From: Siphonodentalium dalli
Lineage: Eukaryota > Mollusca > Scaphopoda > Gadilida > Siphonodentaliidae
DNA length: 64,000 bases
Reading direction: 5' to 3'
NCBI GenBank assembly: GCA_032622095.1
Contig: CP136069.1
Coordinates: 33,020,194 to 33,084,193, forward strand
Both the position numbers and the translations under genes were made by a program. Below are positions 30,858 to 42,289 of this stretch, piece after piece. Every line of letters starts with the position of its first letter. Within the stretch, counting starts at the first letter, position 1. The notes under the pieces were generated by a model, which saw nothing but the letters and a program-made list of their open reading frames with translations, ran no database searches and was not told where the DNA came from.

Positions 30858-31273
30858 TTAAAGGGGGAGGTCAAGTGAACAATTTTAAATGGGGATTTCC
30901 ATGTAAATCTCCGGACCAAAAGTTATGTATGAAGCCGCTGTCTGGAAACCAAAGCAGGCATATCGTTGAACAGTCATAATATTTAAATGGCAGGCGCGTT
31001 TGGTAAATTATAAAAATTTTCAATAAATATATTTTTGAGAATTTGTTTCTGAAGTTACATATGATCTACATTTGAAAAATCAATATAAAATTCAAAAATA
31101 AATACACCAACATGATAATGAAACAGTTTCCAAGCGGACCCGCCAGACAAATATCTGTTGTTTCAAATACCACATCACGTCACACTCAGAAGTATGTGCA
31201 ACTCTGTAACGTTTGCTCCGCAGATTTGCATGGAAATTCTCATTCCAAATTGGTCACTTGACCTCCCCCTTAA
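30858..31273. mobile_element. MITE with TTAA ends, AGGGGGAGGTCAAGTGA family
   Basis: TTAAAGGGGGAGGTCAAGTG at the left and CACTTGACCTCCCCCTTAA at the right. Subterminal TTTGCTCCGCAGATTTGCAT matches the inverted ATGTAAATCTCCGGACCAAA. A second copy is at 32723-33254. Confidence 0.85.
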
Positions 31274-31484
31274 CCCTTCCAGAACCAAGTCCGATGTTTG
31301 TATCAACCCATATTTCCTTGATCATTTTTCAAATTTATTGATTATAATAATGTTATACATTGATGGAAAGAGCTCTAAGAGCTCTTTCCATCAATGTATC
31401 ACATTATTATAATCAATAAATATAAAAAATGATCAAGGAAATATGGGTTGATACAAAAATAGGACTTGGCACTGAAAGGGTTAA
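31270..31484. mobile_element. Palindromic MITE with TTAA ends
   Basis: TTAACCCTTCCAGAACCAAG to CTTGGCACTGAAAGGGTTAA, nearly palindromic around AGAGCTCTAAGAGCTCT at about 31378. It shares its left TTAA with the right TTAA of the preceding MITE. Confidence 0.88.
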
Positions 31485-31559
31485 ATAGCAAACATTCCAA
31501 AATCAATATCTCACCAATGGATCCTGAGTGAGCTCAAAGTTTAGATCTCATTACGTCTA

Positions 31560-31742
31560 GAATGACACAGGGCGGTGGGTGAGGGGTTGTGGGCGCGGTG
31601 AAGGGTGGCGGGCTGTGCATCGAAGGGTGGTCGGAGGTGTGACGGGCACGGTGAAGGTGGTGGGCGGGGTCAAGGGCACGGGGAAGGGTGACGTCGCGTT
31701 GAAGGGCAACGGGCGGGGTTAAGTATGGTGGGCGGGTGAAGG
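31560..31742. repeat. G-rich minisatellite-like stretch
   Basis: Strongly G-skewed GGGCGGTG, GTGAAGGGTG and GGGCGGGGT variants over about 180 bp. Many GGG runs could form quadruplexes on the plus strand. Confidence 0.7.
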
Positions 31743-31749
31743 GTTTCCG

Positions 31750-32430
31750 TTTTCTTGGATTTTACTCTTTACATGACTGAATCCTTTGGCACACCATACA
31801 GACTACATCCCTCAGTCGATCGTCACTGCTAGCAACCATCTTGGATTTGAAATTTGAATCCATCGGCACATCCTGCAGCCCGCATCTGGCATCCGATCGT
31901 CACAAACCTTCCATGGAACTTGTGGGTAACCTATAGATGGTAGCTTCCTATTTTGACCGAAATTCGTTTAAAAACACGGCCACCGGCAGCCATCTTGGAG
32001 TTCGCTCTTTGCATGACTAAATCATTTGGTACACCATACAGAATACATCCCTCATCCGATCATCATCAAACGTCATACGGATATTCGGGGTGACGAAATT
32101 CGTTAAAAAACATGGGCCCAGCAGACATCTTGGATTTCAAATTTAGATTTAATGACACACCGGCAGCCCACATTTATTGGAGCATTGTTTTGAAACTTTA
32201 CATCATGTTTATGATCACCTCTAGATGGGAGCTATCAAATTTCAACAACCGGCAGCCATTGTGGATTTTACTATTAGCATGGCTAAATCTTTTGGCACAC
32301 ATTAGATACCACATCCCTCGTCCGATCGTCCCGAAACTGCATATGGATCTGTTGGGTGACCTCCAGATGGAAGCCATCCAATGTTTATGAATTTCGTTGA
32401 AAAACGTGGCCGCCAGCATCCATCTTGGGT
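31750..32430. repeat. Diverged tandem repeats of about 110-240 bp
   Basis: The blocks GCAGCCATCTTGGA, TTTGGCACACCATACAGA and ACATCCCTC-TCCGATCGTC recur several times with strong divergence. Confidence 0.65.
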
Positions 32431-32722
32431 TTTACGTTTATATCATTATATCTCTCAATGTTGATATCTAGTATTACTTAGACATTTAAACTTCCCGCAT
32501 TCACAATCGCTCTATTGACTGTAACACTTGAAATTATGCCCCATCCAAGTTGCGCTACAGTGTCTGTGACACTTCCATTTTATTTCTTGTCCATCTGCTC
32601 ACCTTCTCTTGAACTAGCCAGGATATTTTTTAATTGACCGGGTAGAGAAGAAGGGACCAAGAGGAAATGTTTTATATCTGATCCTGAACCCTGTAAAATC
32701 CTAACGCCATGCAAATTATTCT

Positions 32723-33254
32723 TTAAGGAGAAGGTCAAGTGACCTATTTTGAATGGGCATTTCAATACGAACCCCCGGAGTAAAAGTTACAGAGTTAAAA
32801 TAGTTATGGGTTTGACTTGACGCGGCATTGCCAAGAATACATATGCATGTGGCGGGTTTCTATTATAATTATGTTTTATTTATTTTCGAGTTTTATATCG
32901 ATATTTCAAAAGTAGGTCACGTGTTGTAATTTGATAATATCGCCATGAAGATATATGCTATGGCAGTTTAATGATATGCGTGCATACGTTAATCTCCGGA
33001 CAGCTGTTTCCTATATAACGTTTGCTCCGGAGATTTGCAAAGTTTAGTTTCTCTATATCCCAAAAATTGGCAGCCGACACATTACATAATTGTGGTTCCC
33101 AAATGGGTGAACATCACACTATTCACCATTTGGGAACCGAATGAGGTTTCCAGAGGGTGACTTTGTTGGCTAGCCCGCTGTGCGGGATAGCGTCACTAAA
33201 TTCAAGCTATGGGGACCTCATTCTGCAAATGACAAACTTGGTCCTCCTTCTTAA
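32723..33254. mobile_element. MITE copy with TTAA ends, carrying a nested hAT-like MITE
   Basis: TTAAGGAGAAGGTCAAGTGA at the left; CTTGGTCCTCCTTCTTAA at the right. At about 33105-33230 lies a decayed relative of the 16564 MITE (GCTAGCCCGCTGTGCGGGAT and GACCTCATTCTGCAAATGAC). Confidence 0.75.
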
Positions 33255-34151
33255 GGACTTTGTCAACCCATTTCCCCAAAATGTTGATGGAGTAGACATA
33301 AAGGAGTCTGTTCGTTTATATTAGCAATCAAATTAACCAAGACCATGGATGCAACATTTAAGCGTATAGGTCATGATGGATTATCTTAGAAATACACAAT
33401 GTGAAATGTATAGAGGCTTAAATTTGTTTTAACCCAAATCCAACAAACACAAAATTAATTTCTGATAAAAAAAATGTGAATGTGTAGTGTACTGAACACT
33501 GTAAATAATGATGAACAATAAAAATATATTCATATTTACCATGTGTTCTTTGAAAAAAATACTTAAAACCAGTTGTTTACAAATGAGTTAAAACCCACCG
33601 GCGTGTTACCCCTTTGTCCTGACACGGCACTCATCCGGCCGAATGCTCAAGCGTTTTAATCGCATGCGTGTTATTTAACGCCGATGGTAATTCTTTTAAT
33701 AAAACACAAGGAATTAGTTGATGCCATACTCCCGTCGCGAGTCGAGAAAATATAATAAAACTATATATAAAACGTTTGTCGTAACAGGGACGTTGATATG
33801 GGGGTGGGGTAATTAGTATTCTTAGAATTTCCTACATTCGATCAAAACATTCAACGGGAATTTTCCAATCTTAGTGTCAGTTCGGAAATCTTGAGGCCAG
33901 TAAAATTAAACATTGTAATTGTTCTCCCACCTGCTAGTCACAGGTATTAGGCACAATTTTTTGTTTATTTAATAAAAATCTCGGAAAGGTATCTATCTCA
34001 TTTTTGATAGAGATCAGCATTTTTTGACTACAAAGCAACATTTTACTTTGTATGGATCTGTAATTGCAGCACTATGTGACCAAATAGTTTTTAAAACAGT
34101 TTGGTTCGCCGTCGTATTTGAGATTAGTGAACATAGAAAAACATTTAAAGT

Positions 34152-34770
34152 TGACCAAACAATCCAATCCCTAAATCACCGAAATCTATACTCTAGTCAT
34201 CAAACTAAATAGCCCTATTGTCAAACAGACGTTGTTTCACGAAGGACAGCTAATTTGGGTGTGGTACTCAACATACATCGAGTTTAATAACGAGTTTTGT
34301 GGGGGTTTTTTCCGTGAGTTTTACAGATTTATTTTCGTGGGAGGCCATTTTTAAAGTGCGAAACAAACTCGAGAAACGCTGCAGTAAATGACTCCAAAAT
34401 AAAATAATTTTACATCGATAAAAAAAAATGTTTTATCTAATTCCTTATCTAGTGGGTATTATATATCCACCGCAGGATTTTTGTCATTAAGAATGCCGGA
34501 TATCAATTAAAAGAGAGAAATTAAAATTAATTTAATAAAGTTCAAGTTAGTTTCGCTTTCAATTTTGCAAAATGTCCTCCTGCGAAAAGAAATATGTAAA
34601 ACTGACCAAAAAAAAGGACCTAAATCGTTACTAAACTCGATGTATGTTTAGTATCACCCCCAAATTAGCTGTACTTCATGAAACAACGTCTGTTTGACAA
34701 TAGGGCTATTTAGTTTGATGATTATAGTATAGATTTCGGCGATTTAGGGGTTGGATTATTTGATTTTTTT
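34152..34770. mobile_element. Foldback MITE nested in the 3.4-kb element
   Basis: Arms of about 150 bp (34152-34300 and 34620-34770) are inverted copies: CTATTGTCAAACAGACGTTG faces CAACGTCTGTTTGACAATAG. Confidence 0.85.
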
Positions 34771-36289
34771 GATTTTTCATTGGACGGACGTTTCGGGTAC
34801 CAAAAAATAAATTTCAATGACAACTTCGAATTTAAACAAAAAACAAACCGATGCCTCAGTTTTCATGGAGATATACTTGTATAGATGCTAGGATTTTGCA
34901 GTGTCCAGGCTCATATTTCAAATTATTTCATGATTCCTCCCCATAATAGGTACAGTTAGGAAATTCCAGACCATGGGGTGGAAATTACGTGACATTGCGA
35001 GCTCGGCCTGGTTAAAAGGGTCGGGATGCAGCTGGAAACTCCCCGGAGCCCTCCAGCCACGTCGCTGATGACTAATTAACTATATATTGAACGAGATATA
35101 GGCACTATTTACGCGATTGTATGCTGTTTCAACGAAAAAATAACACAGGTTATACTTTTGTGCACTGACCATTTGTTAACTTTTGGGGGTGATACTTAAA
35201 GGAATATGTAAGATCGTCGTGGTGGCGCAATAGTTGAAAAGCATGCATACACGATAGAATGATATAGAATGATACTTATAATTCAAGCTAGTACATGTAG
35301 GTGTCTTTCTGATAATAATTGGAAACCCCATACGATTGGACACTATAATACTTCTATTATTGCGTATTCTACACAAGACAACAATGAGAAAGAATTAGTA
35401 AACCCATTTCTGCAAGCTTCTTGTGTGCTTTCGACTTCTTAATAATGGGGCAGTTTTACCAGGTTTCATGGTGTTTGGCGCCAGAATATTCGAAAAATCA
35501 CAATTTATAAAGAGCGTTTTTACTTCATTACCAACCAAAGATGAAAACTGAAGAGAAAGTTCGAAAATAGGCTATTATGATCATTCTGATCACATTATTT
35601 TGGATGATTCTTGTGGTGCTTTGTTGGTGATGCATATGTATAACGACCATTATGTTTTCAGGTTTCATTGCCTGATAAATGTCTTATATGGAATGTTAAC
35701 TTATTTGATGTCGAATTGGATGGGGCATCTTTCAATAAAAACAAATTAAATAAATACAATTGGATAGAAATATATTCCTCACATACACTGGCTGAATACA
35801 TAGCGCAACGATACACTTAAGGGGAAACGTCCCTCAACTGGCGAGTCCGAATTAGAATTAAATAATAATTGAAACGTGTTGCTTTTCGCCGTTGATAACA
35901 ATAACTGTCCGCGTTGAACTGTGGGCGTATACTAAGGCAATCAAGACAGAGTCGTGGACCGGACCAAATGGATAGTTAGCTTTAAGTTAGATAATATTAT
36001 CAGCGTCGGTAATTCGGTCAAGAATCAACTCGGTGCAAGCGCCTCGTTGATTCTTTTATCGAATTCCATCTGCTTCGACGATTATCCATTACATAGTGGT
36101 GAGTTGATAAAATAATTACTTAAGCTTCAATTCAGCACACCACCCTGTAACCAATAAAATATGTCACCCTTGTCCAGCGGCCACACACTGTCACACAGAC
36201 TGATAACAATATCAGATACACTGGACACAAGGTTACCCCCAATCCACCTACCCATCTCTTCTGGACAGCATTACAGAGAAAGTAAATCT
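34771..36289. other. Interior of the 3.4-kb element: no gene recognised
   Basis: AT-rich, only short frames. A small hairpin AAGAATCAAC/GTTGATTCTT lies at about 36014-36053. Confidence 0.5.
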
Positions 36290-36530
36290 ACCATGTTTAA
36301 ATAAGTGGTTCTGAGTATTTTTTTAAAAGAAATCGTGGTATATATGAATATATTTTGAATGTTCATCATTCTTCACAGTGTTCAGTTCAAGTTCTCATAT
36401 TTAATCTTAGATATGGACGTTGTGTTTGTTGGATTTGGGTTAAAACAAAAAAATTAAACCTCTATTAAGTTCACATTTTGTTTTTCTAAGATAATCAATT
36501 TTGAATTATACTCTTAAAATGGGCATCCAT

Positions 36531-38840
36531 TGGCTTGGTTACTGTGATTACAAATATAAATGAACATTATTCTTTATTTCTACTCAATCAAATTTTTTGA
36601 GAAAATGGATTGATAAAGTCCTTAGTTGATTAGCAGTTCTCGGCTGGCCACCGATGAGTGATCAGGACCCACCTGGCCGACCAGGTTTCGATCCGGTGTG
36701 CGAACAGTGTCAAATCTGAACACGAACACTGCAAAAGCCCAGCATCTGTCCATACTCCTGGCAAATTAAGGCATTGATTTGTTTTTTTATTCAGTTCAGC
36801 AGCTTCAGCTGGCTACCCCGGGAGGGATCAGGGCCCTTGGGTTCGGTTGGAGACATTTTGAAATCTGATTTGGAACCTGAAAAATACAAAAACCTAACAT
36901 CCAGACTGGCATCCATGGGGCCCTCCTTGTGTTGAAAATGATCAACTGATGCCCATCTGAGGTTGAAAAATGCCCATCTAAAATTAATAATGTATAACCT
37001 GACACCCACCTAAGATTGAAAAATGCCTAACCTGATACCCATCTAAGGTTGAAAACTGCCCAACTGGTGCACACTTCAGACAAACAGTTTGAAACTGTGC
37101 AACTTAAAAGCAAAAATTATAACTAATTACTGATGGAAAAATCAAACTACGAGAAAGATTTCAACCTGGCGTTGGTTTGAAATTTCCAACCAATATTGTG
37201 TCATGTATGAAATTTCCAAATGTTGAACATTTTGACTGTGCGTCTTAAACGGACATGGCTCAACCGAGCTTCCAAATTCCAATAATTTGGAAGGAAATGC
37301 AAGATGCAGCAAGATAGGTTAAACAATTCACGAAATATTGATATACCTGCCTCGTGTGCTCTGAAAATCACTTGCCATCAGATATGTGGCGACAGGGGTG
37401 GGTTGTGGGGTGTCTTACCCCCCAACTTTGGTCAATATTCTCAACAGTTGTAATTTTTATACCTGACACAACATTAGTTGGAAAGTTCACACCAACAATA
37501 GGTTGAAAACGTTCTAGTATTTTGATTTTCAAACAATTTATTGGGGGGATTTATTGTTTTTGGACCAATATTTGCATATTTTCCTACTTTTTGTCAACAT
37601 TTGGGACTGAAAGGGCCATCAGTTGGACATTTTCCAACCTTAGGGGGTGTCAGGTTGGAAATTTTCAACACTTGGAAAGCTTGTGTCCTGGTCCCTCCCT
37701 CCATTGGCTTGGTTACTGTGGTCACTAATATAAGTGAACATAATTCTCTATTTCCACTCCATCAAATATTGGAGAAAATGGGTTGACAAAGTCCTTAATT
37801 GATTAGCAGTTCTCGGCTGGCCACCGATGAGGGATCACGACCCACCTGGCCGACCATGTTTCGGCCTGGTGTGCGAACAGTGTCAAATCTGAACATGAAC
37901 ACTGCAAAATCCCAGCATATGTCCTTACTCCTGGCAAATTAAGTCATCGATTTGTTTTTTATTTAGTTTAGCAGCTCAAGCTGGCCACCCGGGAGGGACC
38001 AGGACCCTTGGGTTCGGTTTGAAGACATTTTGAAATCTGATTTGGAACCTGACAAATACAAAAACCTAACATCCAGACTGGCATCCATGCGGCTCTCCTA
38101 GTGTTGAAAGTGCCCAACTGATGCCCATCTAAGGTGGAAAAATGTATAACCTGTTACCCACCTAAGGTTGAAAACTGCCCAACTGATGCCCACTTCAGAT
38201 AAACAGTTTGAAACTATGCAACTTTTGGTTTAAAAGCAACAAATTATGAACTAATTACTGATTGAAAAATCACAATACGAGAAAAATTTCAACATGCCGT
38301 TGGTTTGAAATTTCCAACCAATTTTGTGTCACGTATGAAATTTCCAAATGTTGAACATTTTGACTGTGCGTCTTAAACGGACATGGCTCAACCGAGCTTC
38401 CAAATTGTGCCCACATACATAGTTTGGAAGGAGGTGCAAGATACAGCAAGATATGTCCAACAATTCACGAAATATTGATATACCGGCCTCATGTGCTCTG
38501 AAAATCACTTGCCATCAGAGACGTGGTTACAGGGGGGTTGGTGGGGTGTCTCACCCCAACTTTGGTCAAAATTTTGAACAGTTGGAAATTTCATACCTGA
38601 CACAACAATAGTTGTAAATTTCACACCAACAATAGTGTTGAAAATGTTCTTGTATTTTGATTTTCAAACAATTTATTGTGGGGATTTATTGTTTTTGGAC
38701 CAATATTTGCATATTTTCCTACTTTTGGCCAAATTGTTGACTGAAAGGGCTATCAGTTGGAAATTTTCCAACCTTAGGGGGGGTGTCAGGTTGGAAATTT
38801 CCAACACTTGGAAAGCTTGTTTCCTGTTTCCTCCCCCGTG
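36531..38840. repeat. 1174-bp direct tandem duplication
   Basis: TGGCTTGGTTACTGTG occurs at 36531 and 37705, and about 1.1 kb follows in parallel, including GATTAGCAGTTCTCGGCTGG, CATTTTGAAATCTGATTTGG and TTTGACTGTGCGTCTTAAAC. Copies differ by substitutions and short indels. Confidence 0.92.
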
Positions 38841-38864
38841 GTCAGTCAAACACTGCTAATTAAT

Positions 38865-39240
38865 TTAAGAAAACAATATTGTCCTACATTTGGTCAACAT
38901 TGTCATTGGAATCGTCATCAGTTGGAAACTTTCCAACCTAAGTGGGGGTGTCATGTTTGAAATTTCCATCTCTAGGAAGGCTTGAGGCTAGTCTAGATGC
39001 TAGGATTTTGCGATTTTCTTGTTCAGATTTCAAAATTTTCCCACAAAATTGATAATTAGATTAAGAAAACAATATTTTACTACATTTGGGCTAAATTGTG
39101 GACTGAAATGGTCATCAGTTGGAGAATTTTCCAACCTAAGGGTGAGTATGATGTTTGAAATTTCCAACACTAGGAAAGCTTGAGGTCAGTCTAGATGCTA
39201 AGATTTTGCGATTTTCCTGTTTAGTTTTCAAAATTGTCTC
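38865..39240. repeat. About 195-bp tandem duplication
   Basis: AAGAAAACAATATT and GTCTAGATGCTAGGATTTTG blocks occur twice about 195 bp apart, related to the GTTGGAAATTTCC family next to it. Confidence 0.75.
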
Positions 39241-40394
39241 ATACCGGGCCAAACAGCCATGGTCGGCAAGGTGTTTCCTGGTCTCCTTTCCGTAGCCGTG
39301 TGCATTTGTCTGGAATTCGACCACTAGGCCTAGATTTTAGGATATATTCAATTTTCAGGTTCTAATTTTGGAATGTTGTCATACCGGGTATATGGTGGGT
39401 ATATAGAACCATGGCTTACGAATTATATAGGCGATTAGGCCGAGCACCGAGGTACAAGGGGGTGCAAATTAAATTATGCAACATTTGTGTTTGACCGATC
39501 GGATTCGATGGGGGCGGGGGGGGGGTGCAGTTGGAATTCTCCAAAGTGGACAGCCCCAACTGAGACACTCTAGCAATGTCCCAGCTTGCCATGCATGTTC
39601 ACAGCCATTTTCTTAAATTTTTCGAACTTAAGTCGAAACAACGCCTTTTATGTTTTCCAATATCAGGAATAGACTAACACGGGGCGCTCTGTTCTGTTTC
39701 ATGCCATTCGCTGCTCTATTTTTGTACGGGACCCAAACATCGTCTTCAAAGTTGTATTTTTGAGCGCAAACCGCCATGTGGTTTTAAAATTAAAAAAAGT
39801 CATAGACAAAATTTCTGTCGATAATCTGCCATTATCGATCGCCATGATATCAGAACAGAACTCGGCATATGCCATTACATATGCGTTGCGTGGTTTATCA
39901 TAGAGTACACATGACACCCATATGATTTTTAATTCAATGCATGTTCTTCTCATTTGAGGGGTCGTGTTTTCGGTATACAGTGCATGTTGCAATACGTCCT
40001 TATTCATGTTTATAGTTGTGGGTTTCGACAAACGTAAGCTGGCCCCAGTAACCTCTTGTTGTGTATATATCATACCAGCTGGTCCCAGTAACTATGGGTG
40101 GTCTGTATCGGTTACCAGTACGACTGCACCGATGTACGGTCACACCAGGACATACAGTGACGTTTCTCACCCCCACAGCGTTGGTTAAAACATTCAAAAG
40201 TTGAAAATGTTATGCCTGACCACTGGCCTAAGAAAACATGAGTTTGAAAGTTTACACCACATATAGGTTGAAATTGTTCTCATTGTTTGATTTCACAACC
40301 AGTAATTAGTGGGAACTTATTGTTTCTATACCTACAGTAGCACTGATACAAAGCTTGTCTGAAATGGCAATTAGGTAGTGGTGAAGTCGTAAAC
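39241..40394. other. Intergenic, degenerate repeat sequence
   Basis: Shares TATCAGGAATAGACTAACAC at about 39661 with 24325. Open frames of 124 and 74 codons at 39699-40188 show no recognisable domain. Confidence 0.5.
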
Positions 40395-40857
40395 TTAAAG
40401 GTACTCAATCCTAAATTACTATTTCTTTGGCGTCGGGGGTAACAAATATTTGATTCGAGTCGAGGAACATGCCCATAAAAGCTCAGAGACTAGAGTGATC
40501 AGATGTCGATTTTTGAAGTTTGTGATTTCAATTCTTTGTAGCCCAGAAACACGCCGTCAAAGGAATGGTCACGGTCAAAATTGCGACGAAGATGGATAAC
40601 TCTAAAAACAAGTGGTAATACGACCAAATTTAGAAAATAATCAATTGATAATACGGCCATATTTCGTTGAACAAAATGTTGAAAAATAACACGTTTTGGG
40701 AAATTTGATACCATAGTTGACAGAGGTTAGCATTATTGTGTTGCAATTAATCGATTCTGATAACTAACGCGTATTTTGAAGAAATGCTGTTGCTGTTGTT
40801 GTATCTTCATGATATGGGGGCACTCTGATCTGATATGGTCGAATTTAGTACCTTTAA
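40395..40857. mobile_element. MITE with TTAA ends, TTAAAGGTACTCAATCC family
   Basis: TTAAAGGTACTCAATCC at the left and GAATTTAGTACCTTTAA at the right. The interior matches 40899-41343 in inverted orientation. Confidence 0.85.
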
Positions 40858-40898
40858 ACGTGGACATTACAACGGAGATCCTCTATACTAGACTATTC

Positions 40899-41343
40899 TT
40901 AAAGGTACTCAATCCGATTCGATGGTCCCCATATTGTCAGATTACAACAACTACAATTTTTTAAATGCCGCTTCAGTTATCATAATCGATTAATTGCGCA
41001 AAACTACTGCTAACCACCGTGAACTGTAGTATAAAATTGCCCAAAACCTGTTATTTATCAACATTTTGTTTAACGAAATTTTGCCGGTTTGTCAAATATC
41101 TGACACAAAAAAAGCCACTTGATTTTAGAGTTATCCATCTTCATTAGCAATTTGGTCCGAGATCGTCTTCGCGTCGACCTTTTACTGGGCCATTATAATT
41201 ATCGTCTGTGAAAACTAATTGATTTCCAAAATCGATATCTGATCACTCTGAACTTTGGTGGGTGGATTCCTGGACTAGAATCAAATATTTCTGACCCCCG
41301 AAGCCAAGGAAATAAGTAATTTGCGAGCGTTAATTCGGATTAT
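40899..41343. mobile_element. Second MITE of the same family, inverted
   Basis: TTAAAGGTACTCAATCCGAT at the left. The right part ends CCAAGGAAATAAGTAATTT then GCGAGCGTTAA, with a diverged terminus. It lies only 41 bp from the first copy, in opposite orientation. Confidence 0.75.
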
Positions 41344-41642
41344 GCATTTTTAAGACGGAGGCATACTTTAATTAATGGGATTCGATGGCCACATATCGAC
41401 TTTCAAAAGGGAAAGTTTTATCACATTTAGGATTTTTTCATCCTGGCAAAAATTCCAATGATTGTTTCTGATAAAGAGCGTCAAAGCTTCCGTCGCATAA
41501 AAGCGGTGTATCATACAGAGCGTTGTCAGTTAAGATTGTTACGTACATTGTATGGATGCTTTTCTGGACTTTCCCGATGCCTCTGTCATACCAATAATGG
41601 TGATTGGCAGTGTTTTCCCTATTTGATATGCCTGGTAACTTG

Positions 41643-42229
41643 TTAAATGAGTACTGTACGCCATTTTCATTAAATTTCCGGTGACAACGATCTAATATCG
41701 ATAATATATAGAAACATAAGTAATTTGAGTCGAAGATGTATTCTGTAAACGCTCAGGTTAATAGGCTATCTTAAAATTTAATAATTTAAAAGTTAATAAT
41801 TTGATATAAATTGAATTTATGACTGGAGCCATAAAATGGCGTCAATTAAATTACGAATTACCGTAATCAAAAATAGTAATTGAGGGATACTGGATTTTTA
41901 AACCGATCGCACACACGATTGCTTAAAATATTATGATGATACGGGGAGAACACTCAAGCCACTCACTGACTAGCGACGATACAATAACTTAAATGATTAT
42001 ATGGGACTAGTATGCATATAATATAACTTTTATTTGATTCATTTGGTTGAAACTTTACAAAAATTACTCGACAACGACAATTTGTATTTTTGCATTCCGG
42101 TAAATTTGTCATCCGTAACATGACTTCGTACTCAACAGACTTTCAAATAATGGAAAAATTGTTACCTTATTCTCCGACTCGGAGACTATAGAAACCAACA
42201 ACAACATGTGGCGTACAGTACCCCTTTAA
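41643..42229. mobile_element. MITE with TTAA ends, 587 bp, TTAAAGGGGTACTGTACGCC family
   Basis: TTAAATGAGTACTGTACGCC at the left and GGCGTACAGTACCCCTTTAA at the right. The 22968-23385 element is a shorter relative. Confidence 0.88.
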
Positions 42230-42289
42230 GCTGATAATTAACTTTCACAATTTTGACTAAGTCGGTATCCAATCGGAGAGCGGATTTCT

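Larger units (their letters stand above)
33251..36625. mobile_element. 3.4-kb element with 330-bp terminal inverted repeats
   Basis: 33251-33570 (TTAAGGACTTTGTCAACCC, then AACCCAAATCCAACAAACAC) is the inverted match of 36290-36625. The element shares its left TTAA with the preceding MITE. I see no transposase frame inside; a smaller foldback is nested at 34152-34770. Confidence 0.7.

Noticed and set aside
36670-36710. tRNA- or SINE-like B box (TTTCGATCC) in the 1174-bp duplication
   Set aside because: One extra base in the box, no convincing A box at the right distance, and no cloverleaf could be drawn.
39699-40073. 124-codon minus-strand frame
   Set aside because: Overlaps a degenerate repeat shared with 24.3 kb and shows no recognisable domain.
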